DNA from: Podaxis mareebaensis
Taxonomy: Eukaryota; Basidiomycota; Agaricomycetes; Agaricales; Agaricaceae
DNA: 64,000 bases
Direction of reading: 5' to 3'
Assembly: GCA_018524725.1 (NCBI GenBank)
Contig: JAEUWP010000381.1
Coordinates: forward strand, 54,583 to 118,582
Below are positions 1 through 14,275 of this stretch, piece by piece. The translations under genes were made by a program, and so were the position numbers. Positions within the stretch are counted from its first letter, which is position 1; every line of letters begins with the position of its first letter. The notes below the pieces were generated by a model. The model was not told the DNA's origin and did not search any database. It saw only the letters and a program-made list of their open reading frames with translations.

Positions 1-1730
1 TCGGGGAAGCAGATAGATTTTCCGCATACTGGGGATCCGAAGAACGCGCAAAAGAGAATTCTTCGTTCTCGCTTCTCCTCTCGTCACTTGACACATTTCC
101 AGTAACGAAACTACCCAAGTTTTTGCTTGTTGAGGCAGAACACGAACCGAAGTGGATTTTCGATGTTGGAATAGATTTCCGCCATTTGCTGGAGTGGCAC
201 CTTGGTGAACCCATTGAAATGGTGGTGGCTGAAGGGCATAATCACATTAGTCTGGTCTGCTCGTTGTCGAGCGGGGAAGGTGAAGAGTGGGGCATACAAA
301 CGGCAAGTTGGGTTCGAAAGCTTGATCGTAACCACGTACGTGGGTTCATTCCTTGCTGAATGGCATTGCGCTAATAGCGGACTTCCGAAATAAAGGGTGA
401 TTCCGAAGTCCCTGCTGGCGCTGAGATCCTGAAGGATGTGAAAGACACGGACGCGCATGAATGTCTGAAGTGCCGACAGCGGAATAGCTCCTCGTTTACT
501 ATTCAGTTTGGAACCAGTTCTGTGCCCTCAAGGGTGAGTGCCAGGTAATTCGCGGAGGACAATCCAGCGTTGCTGATACCACACCGTGCTAGACGTTCGT
601 CCGGTGCGTCCCTTAAATTCCGCTGCTATTTCCCATTTGGCTAACCCATCTGCATTTAGCTGCCTTGCTTGCGGGAATAAGTGGACGCAACAGTAAGATT
701 TTTGAGACCGAATGTCCACGGATCATGACGGATTCCTTAATGTTTTCCGTCGTTATGGAGTTCCCGATCACTGCCGTTGCTTGTAATTGAGGCTTTCGTT
801 TTACAGTAGTGATAATTGTTCTCACAACTATGCCTTTCTCGACTTCCAGAAAATTGCTCCCGTGGATAGCACCTTTTGTCATCAACTAAAGGAGCTCGGT
901 GTGACATTTCCCTCGGCGCTAAATCCGATGCGTATGAAAGACAGATGAACTCATCCGAGGTTCTAGTCTTTCATCATATGCCAAACTCGGTTGACAATTG
1001 GCCCCCGTCAACTAAGCTCCCAGAAAATTTTTCCTTACCAAAGAACACGGTGAATTCTCCAGGTAGTAATTTAAACATTTCGGCCAAGATACCGCGCCCA
1101 GAGTCAGGTAACATGATGGCCGAATGCAGTCGAATTTCATGTGGCGTTCATGTGCACCTTCGTTTCCCAGTGGATTAACTGACTTGAAACCCTATGACTT
1201 GACCTCCCCTCCTTGGCACGACCCACGTCATGACCTTCGAGACGTCTCTGCACCTAGCCTCCTATTTGGTGTTTGTTTAAACTAATAGGTTTTGTCAGGG
1301 ACGGATTCTTAACTCCTAGACTAGTGTGTTTTTATTTAGACTTTAGGCAGATCAATCACCGAGATACACAATCTATTTTGGTTATTGAGCGGTAGTCACA
1401 GAGGTTGAGATATGCTCGGAAGGGTTGTATATTTGATTGTAATCGCAGATTATAATCCTGAGACCAGCTAGTGGAGTATTCGAGGATGTCCTGCAAAGTT
1501 GATCAATGGCAACTTCCAAGATCCAACGTGGTCGACTCCTCAAATTCTGACAGGCATCTTGGGCTTCATGTCTAATTTTGCGCTAGTGGCCGCTCATTTC
1601 ATCGCCGAAACATCGATTTCCCCCAGAACACTCCACTTTCACGCAACGCATGCCGAAACTTCCTGTCGTAACTCCACAGTCTTCCAAAATCTTCATCAGC
1701 ACCAAGGGGCTCATCAGATCTTCTCGCAGG
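1..1730. other. Intergenic, no gene recognised
   Basis: Only short open frames of about 60-115 codons overlap each other on both strands. None has a recognisable domain, a signal peptide or splice-linked continuation. The last part is the upstream region of the hydrophobin gene. I see no tRNA, repeat or mobile-element signature here. Confidence 0.5.
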
Positions 1731-1737
1731 TATAAAG
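1731..1737 (+). promoter_or_regulatory. TATA box of the hydrophobin gene
   Basis: The string TATAAAG lies about 120 nt before the hydrophobin ATG. It is followed by a pyrimidine-rich leader with CTCAACTC-type sequence, as is usual in highly expressed fungal genes. Confidence 0.6.
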
Positions 1738-1856
1738 CCTGAGGTTTTCTCGCCCCCAAAATCTCCAACACAACACATCGTCGTTGTTTTACAGTTCCCT
1801 CCTCGAACCGTCTACTCCCAGTCACTCTTTACTCTCAACTCTTAAACTCACTCGAG

Positions 1857-2306
1857 ATGTTCTCCAAAGTCGCTCTTTTCGTTACCTCTGCTTTCGCCCT
1901 TGCCGCTGTTGCTGCTCCCGGCGGTCCCGTCAACACTGGCAACCAGTGCAACGTCGGCGAAGTCAAGTGCTGTTAGTACCATCCTTTCTTTCCATCAGAA
2001 TTAATTCGCTAACCCCACATGATCTGCAGGCAACCAAGTTCAGGACGCCAAGAGCAATATTGTCCAAACCCTTTTCGGCCTGCTTGGTATCGCCGTCGGT
2101 GATGTGACTGCTCAAGTCGGTCTCAACTGCAACCCCATCTCCGTCATTGGCGTTGGCGGCAACAACTGCAATGCTCAGCCTGTCTGCTGCACTGACAACA
2201 AATTTAGTAAGTGTTTTTATTCATGGTAACTTTAATCCATGTTGAATTTCGGGCTTTAGACGGCCTCGTCGCCTTGGGCTGCACCCCCATCAACATCAAC
2301 CTCTAG
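1857..2306 (+). CDS. Class I hydrophobin
   Basis: Small secreted amphipathic protein that assembles at air-water interfaces and coats aerial hyphae and fruit bodies. Three exons join to 112 residues: 1857-1971, 2030-2206 and 2260-2306, with introns GTTAGT..CTGCAG and GTAAGT..CTTTAG. The N-terminus is a hydrophobic signal peptide ([16 protein letters not shown]) cut near residue 20. The eight cysteines are at about 31, 38, 39, 72, 85, 91, 92 and 105, giving C-x6-CC-x32-C-x12-C-x5-CC-x12-C, the class I pattern with a long third loop. The core is hydrophobic and Gly/Asn-rich, and no residue of the signature is missing. A TATA box lies 120 nt upstream. The splice assignment is firm because each junction restores a cysteine-pattern frame. 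Confidence 0.96.
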
Positions 2307-2476
2307 ACGGTCATTGGAGGGATAGGAAGCAATTTTCGTCAATGATCATGGACACTTATTGTGATGTGCCATGTTTATACCCTGTGCATACCTGTCCATA
2401 TGTTCCATACTTATAGTGTCCTTGGTACAATTTGTGTTTTTTGTGCACTCGATCGTCTCCCGAGCGTGACCAAAGC

Positions 2477-2481
2477 AAAAA
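2477..2481 (-). terminator. RNA polymerase III terminator of tRNA-Leu
   Basis: A run of five A on the plus strand (five T on the tRNA strand) lies about 20 nt past the tRNA 3' end, as expected for Pol III termination. Confidence 0.5.
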
Positions 2482-2500
2482 GCCATTGCTCTTGACATCT

Positions 2501-2592
2501 GACAACAGTGGGATTCGAACCCACGCCCGAAGACCAGATAAGCTGACATATCAACCTGATTCTGGCGCCTTAGACCACTCGGCCATGTTGCC
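2501..2592 (-). tRNA. tRNA-Leu(CAG) with a 15-nt intron
   Basis: The minus strand folds as a type II tRNA. The acceptor stem GGCAACA pairs with TGTTGTC with one G-U pair. The D arm contains GGCCGAGTGG, the anticodon stem is CCAGA/TCTGG, and the T arm is GTGGG-TTCGAAT-CCCAC. Between the anticodon stems lie 22 nt. Taking a 7-nt loop with anticodon CAG and a purine at 37 leaves a 15-nt intron after position 37, the standard place for nuclear tRNA introns. A short variable arm (about TCTTCGGGC) follows. Anticodon CAG reads CUG as leucine. No CCA is encoded, as expected in a eukaryote. Confidence 0.92.
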
Positions 2593-2907
2593 TTGAGAGG
2601 TCAGCTGTGACAAAAAATATTGATCGCGGTATGATGGTTGAAGCCTTACGCAAACATCAAACCACAGCTAACTGACTTACCGTGAGAATACTTCAGGTCT
2701 AACCCTGAGGCATCTCATTGGTGGACAGTTTCTCTATTCTGTGTTCTCAGCAATACTTAGGTGAGATAGGTGAAAGCATTTGCTGTAAGCTGATGATGGA
2801 CAACCTTTACACATATCCAAATATGTATCTCCACTACAACTATACCATCATAATGTGCACTTCGCAAACCACTACCAAACTCATCAACCTTCAAGATACC
2901 GCGGGCA

Positions 2908-5154
<2,247 letters not shown>

Positions 5155-5272
5155 TTAGCTGACAAGTATGCAGTAGTCTGTGGGAGCCAAGAGATGAGGA
5201 TTGATAAGGGTACAGTGTATCTCAGCGCAACGCAGTGTGAGATAGCTACGATTGTTTGAATGAGTGGAACCG

Positions 5273-5284
5273 TTTATAAATATG
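5273..5284 (-). promoter_or_regulatory. TATA-like box of the beta-glucosidase gene
   Basis: The minus strand reads ATATTTATAAAC about 120-130 nt before the GH1 start codon. It is the only such A/T core in the region. Confidence 0.45.
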
Positions 5285-5290
5285 CGTTCG

Positions 5291-6401
5291 AGTGCATTTG
5301 AGGAGGCCGACAATTCTCCGCGGTTAAGGTCATATGTTTAAGGTTCCGCTGATGGATGACCTTGGATGGTCGATCCTACTTTAGAAAACTGGGGTATTTC
5401 TGGTCCGGAAATAGCTTTTGTGTCCACATGTACCCAAAAACAAAGCGGAACGAGGCACAGCTGGCGAGCTTTACTTCCGATTGAGAACTGCTGGGTTTGT
5501 AGGGTAGGTATGGGATGACGCAAGGCATCTCGTCAGATCAGGGCTGGCGTTTATTCACCGGTTCTTAGGGAGAGTCAGTGGTCGGTCCGTGTTGCGCGTA
5601 GGAACAGGTAGGAGCGCATATATATGTAGTGGAGTGGGACCATTTTAGGCTAACGGGTAACCAGTGAAAGGATTGACACTGGAATTTGAAGCTCCAACTC
5701 TTCAGGTCCTTGGCCAAGCTCCGGCGGCCGAAAAACCACCTGTTCTCTGAGTGCCGCAAGTCTCTGTTGTATGACGTGATGCGCAGATATAAGTGGGCCT
5801 GTATAACGCATTGTCACGGACTTGCTTAAGGGCCAAAGGCAGACTTGAACGTCGGGAGGACGAAGTAAAAGCTTCCGTTTCCGTTTCAACAGCCGGAACC
5901 CGCTTCTCATAATAAAAAGTTGTCAACACTTCAACCCTTTGTTAATGTTTCGCCATGCGCGGTCAATTGAATAGAATAGGCGCGCCACAACCCTGGAGGC
6001 CCAGGCAATTTCCGACGGCTGTCGGCCTGGGAGCCATTTCGAGTTTAAGTCGAGGTACGCAATTAATTTGCCTTTCAACTCAATAACGACCTGTTCGTAA
6101 TGGCGCAGCTCTTTTCAGGGTTTCACGGCCATAAGAGTGTAAGCTTTTCCTTCTTTTATAATAAATATCCTCGACTGGAAACGGCGTTGAACGCTTACGC
6201 ACCCCGTCTTTTGTTCTTCCACCGTCACTTATTCCCTTCGTGGGCGTTCCCTTCTGGCTGGTGTGCGCATGCTATTGTGCTAGTCCACCTCTCGTCCTTC
6301 TTTTAACAGCAAAGTCCTCGTTCTTTTACCTCAGGCCAATCTTTCACCGCCACAATCCTTCATCTTCCTACACCTGTGGTCGCCTCTATTCGTTGTTCGT
6401 C
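5291..6401. other. Intergenic, no gene recognised
   Basis: Overlapping minus-strand frames at 5565-5929 and plus-strand frames at 6100-6306 show no domain and no splice logic. The segment separates the divergent GH1 gene and the next plus-strand gene. Confidence 0.45.
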
Positions 6402-7263
6402 ATGTCGAAATACCTATCACAGAACCAACTGGACAATATTCATCAATGGCTTTCGGACATCCAAAGCTCACCCATCCTTCTACATCCGTTACGCTCCGTG
6501 GTCCAAGAGGCCGTTCACGAAATACCGGTGAATATACGAGAACTAGAGGTGCCAACATACAATTTCAAACGGGCTACCGAGAAGAGGTCCGTCGGGAAGT
6601 GGAAATCGCAATACCTCGCCAAATCTTCTCGAGAGCAGCTCAAGCCAGACGACCACCAAATTCATGCGTATTGTGAGCGGCTAGGCCTTACTCAAGCTTT
6701 CCAACCGGAGTTGAACACGGTGATAAGCATGAGCAGCCTGCCGCACCCAGAGGCCAACGAGTTGGTATGTTATCTTCGGGATCTATGATGTCAAGCCTCT
6801 CTAACGTCAAGATAACGGATAGGTCACGGAGTCGAGGACCGTGCTCAAAGGCGAATTCGTCCGGGTCCTCCAGATACGCAATAGCTTTTATGCAGAACAA
6901 CAACTGTACACTGCACTTCTATGTCAAAGGGGACTGTCACCTGAAGTCACAATATTTTACGAGATGCGGCAAAGCGAGTGTATGTATGGATGTGAAAAGG
7001 CTCAAGAAGCGGCGCAATACATCCAGGCGTACGCCGCAGCTGAGAAGATGTCAATCGATTTCGACGCATTACTTTCCGCGTTACCATACCCAGAGATTGT
7101 GGAGGAGGGAGATGCTTTCCTGGCTACGAGTGTAAGCTCCTCGTCAGGATGCAGCACCGATGTGGCTGGCAGCACGACAATGGTGTCGAGTTCTGGCAAA
7201 GGCGCTCATCTGCGGAAAGAAGCAATTTCAGAAACGGATTTTAACAATTGGAAGAATAGGTAG
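6402..7263 (+). CDS. Hypothetical protein, function unknown
   Basis: Two exons, 6402-6764 and 6823-7263, are joined by a 58-nt intron (GTATGT..ATAG) and encode 267 residues. The N-terminal half is helical with aromatic positions (MSKYLSQNQLDNIHQWL). The middle has a strongly alpha-helical block (FYAEQQLYTALLCQRGL). The C-terminus is Ser/Gly-rich and ends in FNNWKNR. I considered an N-terminal region of a mating-type HD1 protein, because of the size and the final WxNR, but no homeodomain helix-3 motif is present. There is no signal peptide or membrane segment. I do not recognise the family. Confidence 0.6.
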
Positions 7264-7641
7264 GTGCCTGGTGTCCACTTCTTGGTTTCATTATTGATGA
7301 AGCTTCCCTTCAGATGGGTCTTCCAAACAAGCCATCGAACAATCCGCCATCCAGGCACCTTATAGCGGTTTAATTGACTCTTAATTGTAGAGTGATTAGA
7401 ATGTCGACTTGACTACATGTTGACTTACGACTTTTTACGGTAGACGGGTTGGATTGACAATGGACATTTTTGTGTATTGTTCAGAGTGCGGAGGACGGGG
7501 TCGTAATCCCGAATTGTGGGCCTAGCGTCGACGCGGACTCCGAGCACGCACATGACCCTGACATGTCGACACGAGACCCTTCACCGCAGACAACGCGTTA
7601 GAGCACGCTCACGTGACTGCGTTTACCCTTTGATACGCGTC

Positions 7642-7648
7642 TATAAAA
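7642..7648 (+). promoter_or_regulatory. TATA box of the 7690 gene
   Basis: TATAAAA sits 48 nt before the ATG at 7690, implying a very short 5' leader. Confidence 0.55.
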
Positions 7649-7689
7649 AGATCATTGCCTTAGAACTTTGGTGTTCAACCGCTTTCCTC

Positions 7690-9358
7690 ATGTCCCTCAA
7701 ACGTTCTCTCGACTCTACGCCACTGGATGGTCGGGCTAGGAAACGCAGACACTATTCTGCGTCTCTCCCAGCGACTCCCGCAGCTTCCCACATATCTCTT
7801 TCGACACCCTTGAGAACACCTCACACCCCATATCCGCCTCGTCCATTCGACTCTCCAGGGAATCCTTTTGGCAGAAAAAGAATTAAACATCTGACCAGGA
7901 CGCTACCTGAATCTACGTCATTCTCCAAGCATCTGCCTTTGCGGTTCCAATTCATCCGGTCGGGCTTAGCAAGTCCCCGCCAAGGCGGTGTTTACCGCAT
8001 TGTCCAGGTCCCCCTGAGCTATACTTTCACCCACTTACGCTGTCTTATTGCTTGGCTGTTCGGCGGACTACCTGGTCAAGAGAGTGCTGACGAGCATCTC
8101 TTCGAGGTCAAGAAAGACGCCTCGGTATACAGCCACCTTTATAAGCCTGGTCAGGTCAAGTCAGGGCAGACGTGGGTCAAGCTCTCGAGCTCGCAGAACC
8201 CATACGGCTACCGAACGGACTACTTCAACGATGACGAGGAAGATCCAGAGGAGGAGGATCAGCTGAGCTCAGATACGAAACAGGATGTTAAGAAAGACGG
8301 GGAGGAATCCGAGGATTGTGAGGATGAGGAGTTGGAAGATTGGAAATGGGAAGACGAGGAGGAATTTACTGTCGGCCATGCTTGGCCTAAAGGACCCGAT
8401 CTCGAGCGTGCCATCGTCTATGTGAGTTCTCTTCTGCTTATTTGTCATGGCCCGTGTAGACTCAACCGTCAAACTCTAGCACCACTCACTAACAACTCAA
8501 ATCCATATAACAATAAATCAGACGGACATTCCAAGGCGTAAAGGCAAATCCAACACTCCCTATGTTTTCTCCGCCCGAGGCCGCGTCTGGCTTTCTCCTC
8601 CACCTCTCCCTCAGCCCGTTTTTGCTGTTCCCGCGAAGAAGGTTCCATCCCCTGGCACCAAGCGCAAACCTTCACCGGTAGTCTTGGAAGGCAAAGATGC
8701 AGATGGTGACACCGAAGTGGACAGTGAAAACGAGGACGATCCACACATGGAAGACGTCAATCTCGAGCTCGATCCTGAATGCTGGAACAAGTCCCCCAGT
8801 GGTTTCGCAAAGTTCCTTGCGCGATACATGGGTGCCGCGTTACCCAAGTCTACACCCTCATCTTCCCGAGCGCCGTCGAGTTTTGATCACGACGCGGAGT
8901 ACCTAAGCGAGGGCGATACACTTGGCTACCCCTCCACGCCGGGACTCACCCGCTCATCTTCTATGCCTTCTTCGCCTGTACTTGCGACCTCTTCACCATC
9001 CCGCGCATCGTCTTGCGCGGTTGCGTCTCCATCCAAGTCCGTGCTTCGAGACGAGGGTGGTTACGTCACACTTACCCTTCCGGCTCTCACACCTTTTCCT
9101 ACCAAAGCACGTCCAATACGGAAACGGATGGAGAGGATAGAAAAGCGAATGGGCAAGATGAAGAAGGGGAAGTGGTTATGCCAGAATGATGATAAGGATG
9201 AGGAGGAAGAGGAAGAGGAGAAAGACGAGCTGGTTGATGATAGCGAGGAAGATGAAAAGAAGGCACCGACAAAAGGCAAGTTCGTTGCAAAAGGGGTTAA
9301 GAAGGAGGTGAATGCATCACTTGACTGGGATCCATTTGGTGAAGAAGAGGAATTATGA
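7690..9358 (+). CDS. Acidic Ser/Pro-rich protein, possibly with a pRiA4b ORF-3-like fold
   Basis: Exons 7690-8421 and 8522-9358 encode about 522 residues. I chose the later acceptor because a CTAAC branch site lies 30 nt before it; an earlier in-frame acceptor at 8479 would add 14 residues. The N-terminus is basic (KRSLDST, ARKRRHY), suggesting nuclear import. Residues about 75-190 are the only folded-looking part (GGVYRIVQVPLSYTFTHLR, then EHLFEVKKD and KPGQVKSGQTW). They weakly resemble the pRiA4b ORF-3-like family, in which a THxHxF-like strand follows a helix. The rest alternates Asp/Glu tracts with Ser/Pro/Thr segments and a Lys-rich stretch near the end. A role in the nucleus is only a guess. 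Confidence 0.65.
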
Positions 9359-10341
9359 TTTTTGTATTTGGTTGATTATTCTTCGGAAGTTTTGTTTCTC
9401 TTGTTTTATTAGTTGGGTTTCGGCTATCCTCATTAAACCGTAATTTATCACACAGAGGTACATTTGCTTACACCACCATCCGGACATACACTAAGGAATT
9501 CCAATACCTATGAATGACACAGTCTAGCAGTTGATTTGCATACAGAACTCGCAGTGGTTAAACCACATAACCGACAATGAACTGAGTAGGTCGCCCGCTC
9601 GTCGAGCCTGAACAAAATCTGAAAAGGATTGAGCGCTCTGAAAACGAGGGTCGAGTTTCGGGCTTCAAGGGCACGGCATTCCCGGAGCTTGATGAACCCG
9701 AGACACCCGCGACAGGAAAACATAGATATGCTGCCTGCTGGACACTCGTCCAGTCGTATAATTCGCTTTCCCACGACCTCAGGTCCCGAAACAGCGGAAG
9801 TTTTCGGTACCCTGCTAGTTTTCTCTGGGCTCTCTACCGTCAAAGTCGGACGCCATGGAGCGTGTTCAATAATGCGCTACTATGCGCATATACTCGAGAC
9901 CCTTTCCCGCAGGCCGCGTCTGGACGCGATTCAGAACGGATGTTCGTGGAGCGGAAGGCTGACTGAGAATGTCTTCGGCTCGGAACACACACTCAAACTT
10001 TGATAGCTGCACCGGTCGCCAATCCTCTCTCGTGCGGCACGGATATCGATAATGCTGAAGCTGTGAGAAGCCAGACCACCCCCAGGCAGCTGCTCTCTTC
10101 TGCATGGTTCTACTTCTTTCTTTCACTAATGAGATCCACTCGCTCGCAGACTGTTGGGGTTGACTGGTGTTAGACCCTTGGGACACGATCAAACCTCGAT
10201 TTCTCCCGGTGCTTCGAAACAATACCTGGCCGCGGTGTCAGTATTCTCCTTTCCAAAAATGCCGTCATACATATATCTCAGTGCACCCCTACCAAATGCT
10301 CAGTCGCACCCTTCTCGCCCTTTGCCCGGGGCACTGGGGAG
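9359..10341. other. Intergenic, no gene recognised
   Basis: Frames of 110-125 codons on both strands at 9508-10222 overlap one another and show no conserved motif. The last 100 nt are probably the promoter of the downstream cyclin-like gene (CATATATC near 10270). Confidence 0.45.
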
Positions 10342-11298
10342 ATGTACGATCCGGATACTCCCCAGCTCCGTAAGTGTTCTCCCTTATGCATGTTGATATC
10401 GGCTCACCAGCAGGCATCCACATCCCCAGGCTTCTATACGTGGAGTTCTGGACCCGCAGACTCCTACACGGGACATGAGACTATCGCCTTGGCATTTACT
10501 AGGTTCATTGCATCCACTCCTACCCTGCGATGCCGTTCTTCTTCGTCACGACCCGCTTCTCCTTCAGAAAGCACTGCAGATCTAATCTATCATTACATTG
10601 TTCGCATGGTCCAAGGGTGCCGGGTTCCTCGCGTTGTCTCTTACGCTGCCCTCTATATTCTCATCGCCATCTCCCGTTCATGTTCCTGTCCGCTACCCGT
10701 TGAGTCTCTGGAACCCTCTGCTTACATGAATCCTACTCGGATCGCGACATCAACCTTCTCCCATGCTCTCTCCCGAGCATTTACCCGTAGTCCATTCTCC
10801 AAAGTCCGTAAATCCCACTGGGGCGTTCACCATATCTTCATGGGTCCTTTTCTCGTTGCCCTGAGAGTTTATAAGGAACTTTATGGCGATCTTCCGGAAA
10901 ACCAGGGTATTCCCGCCTGGGAGGCATTCTCTGTTCTTTCTGGGCTTTCCACCCACGAACTCGACGATCTGGAAACCACCATCCTAAGTGCGATGGATGA
11001 AGAAACGCGGGAGGCGGTTATATCGATGATTTATGACGGAACATTCAAGAGTCTTAGGGACGTTGAATGTGTCCATACGGCCTTGCGACGACAACGATTA
11101 TTGGAAACGAAGAGATTGGAGGAAGTGAAGATGGCGAAGGCGGCTTGTAGAGGGAGTCGCGTGAAGCGGATATTTGGGTCCATTCGGAGATTGGGGGAAC
11201 AAAAGGCTTCTGTTGTGGACGGAACGGCGTCAAGGGCCACCACTTCGACATTGACGCTTTCGGTTATGTTTTCGGACCATTCGGATTACCTTTCATGA
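10342..11298 (+). CDS. Divergent cyclin-like protein
   Basis: A short first exon (10342-10369, MYDPDTPQL) splices through GTAAGT..CCCCAG to 10430-11298, giving 298 residues. Four helices match the order of a Pho80/Pcl-type cyclin box: ADLIYHYIVRMVQG, RVPRVVSYAALYILIAI, then HHIFMGPFLVALRVYKE, then SGLSTHELDDLETTILSAM. The last resembles the GIS-x-x-ELN-x-LE helix of Pcl cyclins. Helices 2 and 3 are separated by an unusually long Ser-rich insert with FTRSPFSKVRKSHW. The C-terminus is Lys/Arg-rich. Such proteins would partner a CDK, but the usual NVHR and AAKF residues are not clear, so CDK binding is inference. A related fragment lies at about 50.2-50.5 kb. Confidence 0.55.
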   Translation: MYDPDTPQLRKCSPLCMLISAHQQASTSPGFYTWSSGPADSYTGHETIALAFTRFIASTPTLRCRSSSSRPASPSESTADLIYHYIVRMVQGCRVPRVVSYAALYILIAISRSCSCPLPVESLEPSAYMNPTRIATSTFSHALSRAFTRSPFSKVRKSHWGVHHIFMGPFLVALRVYKELYGDLPENQGIPAWEAFSVLSGLSTHELDDLETTILSAMDEETREAVISMIYDGTFKSLRDVECVHTALRRQRLLETKRLEEVKMAKAACRGSRVKRIFGSIRRLGEQKASVVDGTASRATTSTLTLSVMFSDHSDYLS

Positions 11299-11821
11299 TT
11301 CCTTATTTCTCGATTTCTCGATCATTTCCCATTCAATTCTCTCGTGTACAATAAGTCGCCTATTTCGTTCTGCAAGTGGAATTACACTTTCTTATGTCGC
11401 TTATCCTTTCGTTCTATTTTGATCAGACTTGATTTTGACGTCCTATTTTTATCGATTGTTGGTCCTGGGACGCTCATCACGGATCATATATTGTACCTTG
11501 TAAACCGTTTCGCTCTAGACGCAAGCCTCCCGAAGTCAGATAGTGGTCAGGACCAGCGCATGCCACGCCCAGGAGGCCTGCTCGGTGTATTGGAGCCTGT
11601 AGCTAGAAGAATCCATGTCGCGAGGCGTAATACGGTAGCTTACGAAAGTCATGGTCTGAGCGCGCGACTGAATTTGTCCGCCAGCCGGTTCTCAATTTGC
11701 CATTTTCAAGTGCCCATTGGTAATGAGCACGATGGAACCCCGTTAGCAGTAAGTGACGTGAATGAGTAGGATAAATGCAGGTCAAATTGTGAAATGACCA
11801 GCGCCATCTTCGCTATTCCAT
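11299..11821. other. Intergenic, no gene recognised
   Basis: The region is convergent between the cyclin-like gene and the MFS gene. One plus-strand frame of 141 codons runs across it and past the end of the MFS gene, without motifs; I treat it as chance. Confidence 0.4.
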
Positions 11822-14275
11822 CTAGTAAGCGAACCTGAAGTCCAGTCTCCGATTCCCGACATCCTTCGTCGTGGCCAGATAATTCGCTTTTTCCTACAAA
11901 AGCAAGCATCTGAGTAAACAAAGACCTCAACAAGAAAAAGCGGTAAACTTGACACACTTCCTCAGTCATAGCATTCCATATCTTATCCCTCTGTTTATTC
12001 CTCCAGATGTAATACATCCTCGTGCCCGGGTATAATATCACCATGTTGAACGTTGCAATGATCATCAACCAGCGGTTTCCACGACGATCTAATAAATGGC
12101 ACAAGATCGTTAGGGACAAGGTCGTTAGCATATAGTCACATAGGATGGAAATGAAATGGGGAGGAAGAAACAAAGAAGGAGGATTCTACGTACAGCGAGG
12201 GGCGTCATCCTTCTGGTAGATATTTGCGGAAATGACGCTAGAAGCCTGCACGAACATGTTATACAGCGACGCGCTGATTGTGCGTGAAGCCACTGCTCCA
12301 GAGTTGCGTGAGCACCACGCAACTTGGATGGCATGAGAGTAGGGGTACATCAGCAGCAGTGATGAAAGTGCCTGTATATCACATTTGGTTAGTACCAACT
12401 TGCAAGGCCGTTGATGTCGGGAGGTGACTCGCGTAGAAAACCCAAGGATTAGGGAAATCAGGTAGGGTGTACAGAGCGATGATGAACGGCAGCAACCAGA
12501 CTGTTTCTGACATCGCGACGAACGTTCTTTGATGAATAGCTTCAGAGAGAAGGGTGATAAGAACCAAGGTGATCATGCTGCCAATGGTAGACGGGATAAT
12601 AAGTAAGTTCGTCGTAAAAGTCCCGAACCCGATTTGCCGTAACGAGAGTGTGAGGTATTGAGCAGGGGGAGACGCGGGAATGCCAAACAGCAAGCCACTG
12701 AAAAGACCGGTGCAGGCGTCAGCATATTTCAAGTCTTCCAAGCCAAAACCAACGAGAAAATGTACATGATGTATAATAGCCATAGATCGTAATCACACAG
12801 CGCGACCCAAATTCGTTTCAATGTCAAGCCTTCGCGATTGTGCATATCACCTTTTGTAGGGTCGTCCCGTAGAATGCGGGTTGTGGCGATAATTTCTTCG
12901 CGCTCGGTGAACCAACCGTTGGGTCTGAACCAGGCTTTGGTTTGGGTTGGGGAAGGAGGCATCATGAAGAAGGTGGCGACGCCGATGACGAGAGTTATGC
13001 AGCCTTCGACGAGGAATAACCACCTGTGCAATTGTAGGGGCAGGTTGTGAGTATTGAGGTGTAGGGTGTAGTGACTGGAGATGGAAAGTAGGGTGCGTAC
13101 CTCCAGCCGGCGCGTCCGTGGAGGCCGCGCATGCGTAGGACACCGAAGGCGAGAAAACTAGCGAGGATGCTACAAATGTCGGAGGAGAGCCAGAAAAGGG
13201 CGAGGCGGAAGGGGAGTTCGTATTTTGTGTAGAAATCTGAAAGAAGTTAGAGTAGGTGGGATTGAGAACGGAGGAATAACTGACAGGACAGGTAGAGGAC
13301 TAAGTCTGGGATGAAACCTCCCTGGCAGAAGCTACGTGCACGGTCAGCGGGGGAGCGTAGGTTGATATGACTGGGTGTACCCAAGGAGTGCACGGCAGAC
13401 AAGGAAGCTCCTTCTCCCACTCAGCCAGAACTGGGCAATGGTGATGATCGACCATATACACATTTGGATGGGGATCCAAATGTCAGGACCAAGCTGTGCG
13501 ATTCGTTTGTAAGTAAATCGTGAAAGTTCATTTAATATCTAGACACAGCCCACACCTTTTTAGAGACGAGTTGTGATGGAAGTTCTGCGCACAAGAAAGC
13601 GAGTCGGAACACCGTGCTGCCGAGGTTGAAATCTATGGGAACATAGATTAGATAGAGGGTGGCTAGTGGTGGCGAAGAGGACGTGCCGTCGGTAGTCATT
13701 CCCAAGTCAGGCAGGAAGTTGTCAGTGTTCGCCTGAGAGAGGTTGTTTCTATCGAGGTTGAGAGCGGAAAAGCTGATAGCGGCTGGATGGTCACCCCTCA
13801 GTACTAGCCTAGGGGTCGGTAAAGAGTAATATTTACCCCATAGCATGACTCTCCAGTCGATTTTGCGAACGAGGGCCTAAATCGTGAGTGCATTAGAACG
13901 TAGTACTAAGCAATGCTCGGCACCGACCCTTTCTTCTCTAAAAGGCCATCTAGCATTGACATCAAAGCGATGCAAATTCTCGTATTCGGGTTTAGGCCAG
14001 TAATACTGGGCCAACTTCGCGTCGTCATAGACGGAACGTCGGGTAGCGACAGCATCCAAGTCTGCGGGCTTATAGACGTTTCGACGAAAGAGCCAATTGG
14101 TGAAGCTGAAAGGTTCCGGTTCTGCGTCACAGAGGTCATCAGCTGGAATGGACCCAGTGTCGCTAGAGATGTTATCCATTTTTGAGGAAGTATCTGAGTC
14201 AATGCCACTGGGGATAAATGACGTCCTTTGGTTTGCGGCTGCAGGTTGATCCAAAGCTGATTGCTGGGAAGACAT
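11822..14275 (-). CDS. MFS permease, allantoate/anion:cation symporter type (Dal5-like)
   Basis: Plasma-membrane secondary transporter of the ACS family, which moves organic anions such as allantoate, nicotinate, pantothenate or ureidosuccinate. It begins with a long acidic cytosolic tail (about 130 residues, ending near [12 protein letters not shown]). The first membrane domain contains [15 protein letters not shown], the ACS hallmark after TM1. Next come [16 protein letters not shown], and the loop with [19 protein letters not shown], which is the central ACS loop. The later membrane segments include the TM10-11 block with [20 protein letters not shown]. The last intron ends with a TTTTGTAG acceptor and the terminus is [10 protein letters not shown], also typical. 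The protein is about 510 residues with roughly ten introns, and is divergent from HIRA. The exact substrate cannot be read from sequence. Confidence 0.88.

Noticed and set aside
111..1178. Several frames of 60-115 codons near the left end
   Set aside because: They overlap on both strands and have no motif, splice continuation or signal peptide.
7230..7263. Reading the 6402-7263 protein as a homeodomain mating-type factor because it ends in NWKNR
   Set aside because: No WFxNxR helix-3 motif and no preceding homeodomain helices; the end follows a Ser/Gly-rich tail.
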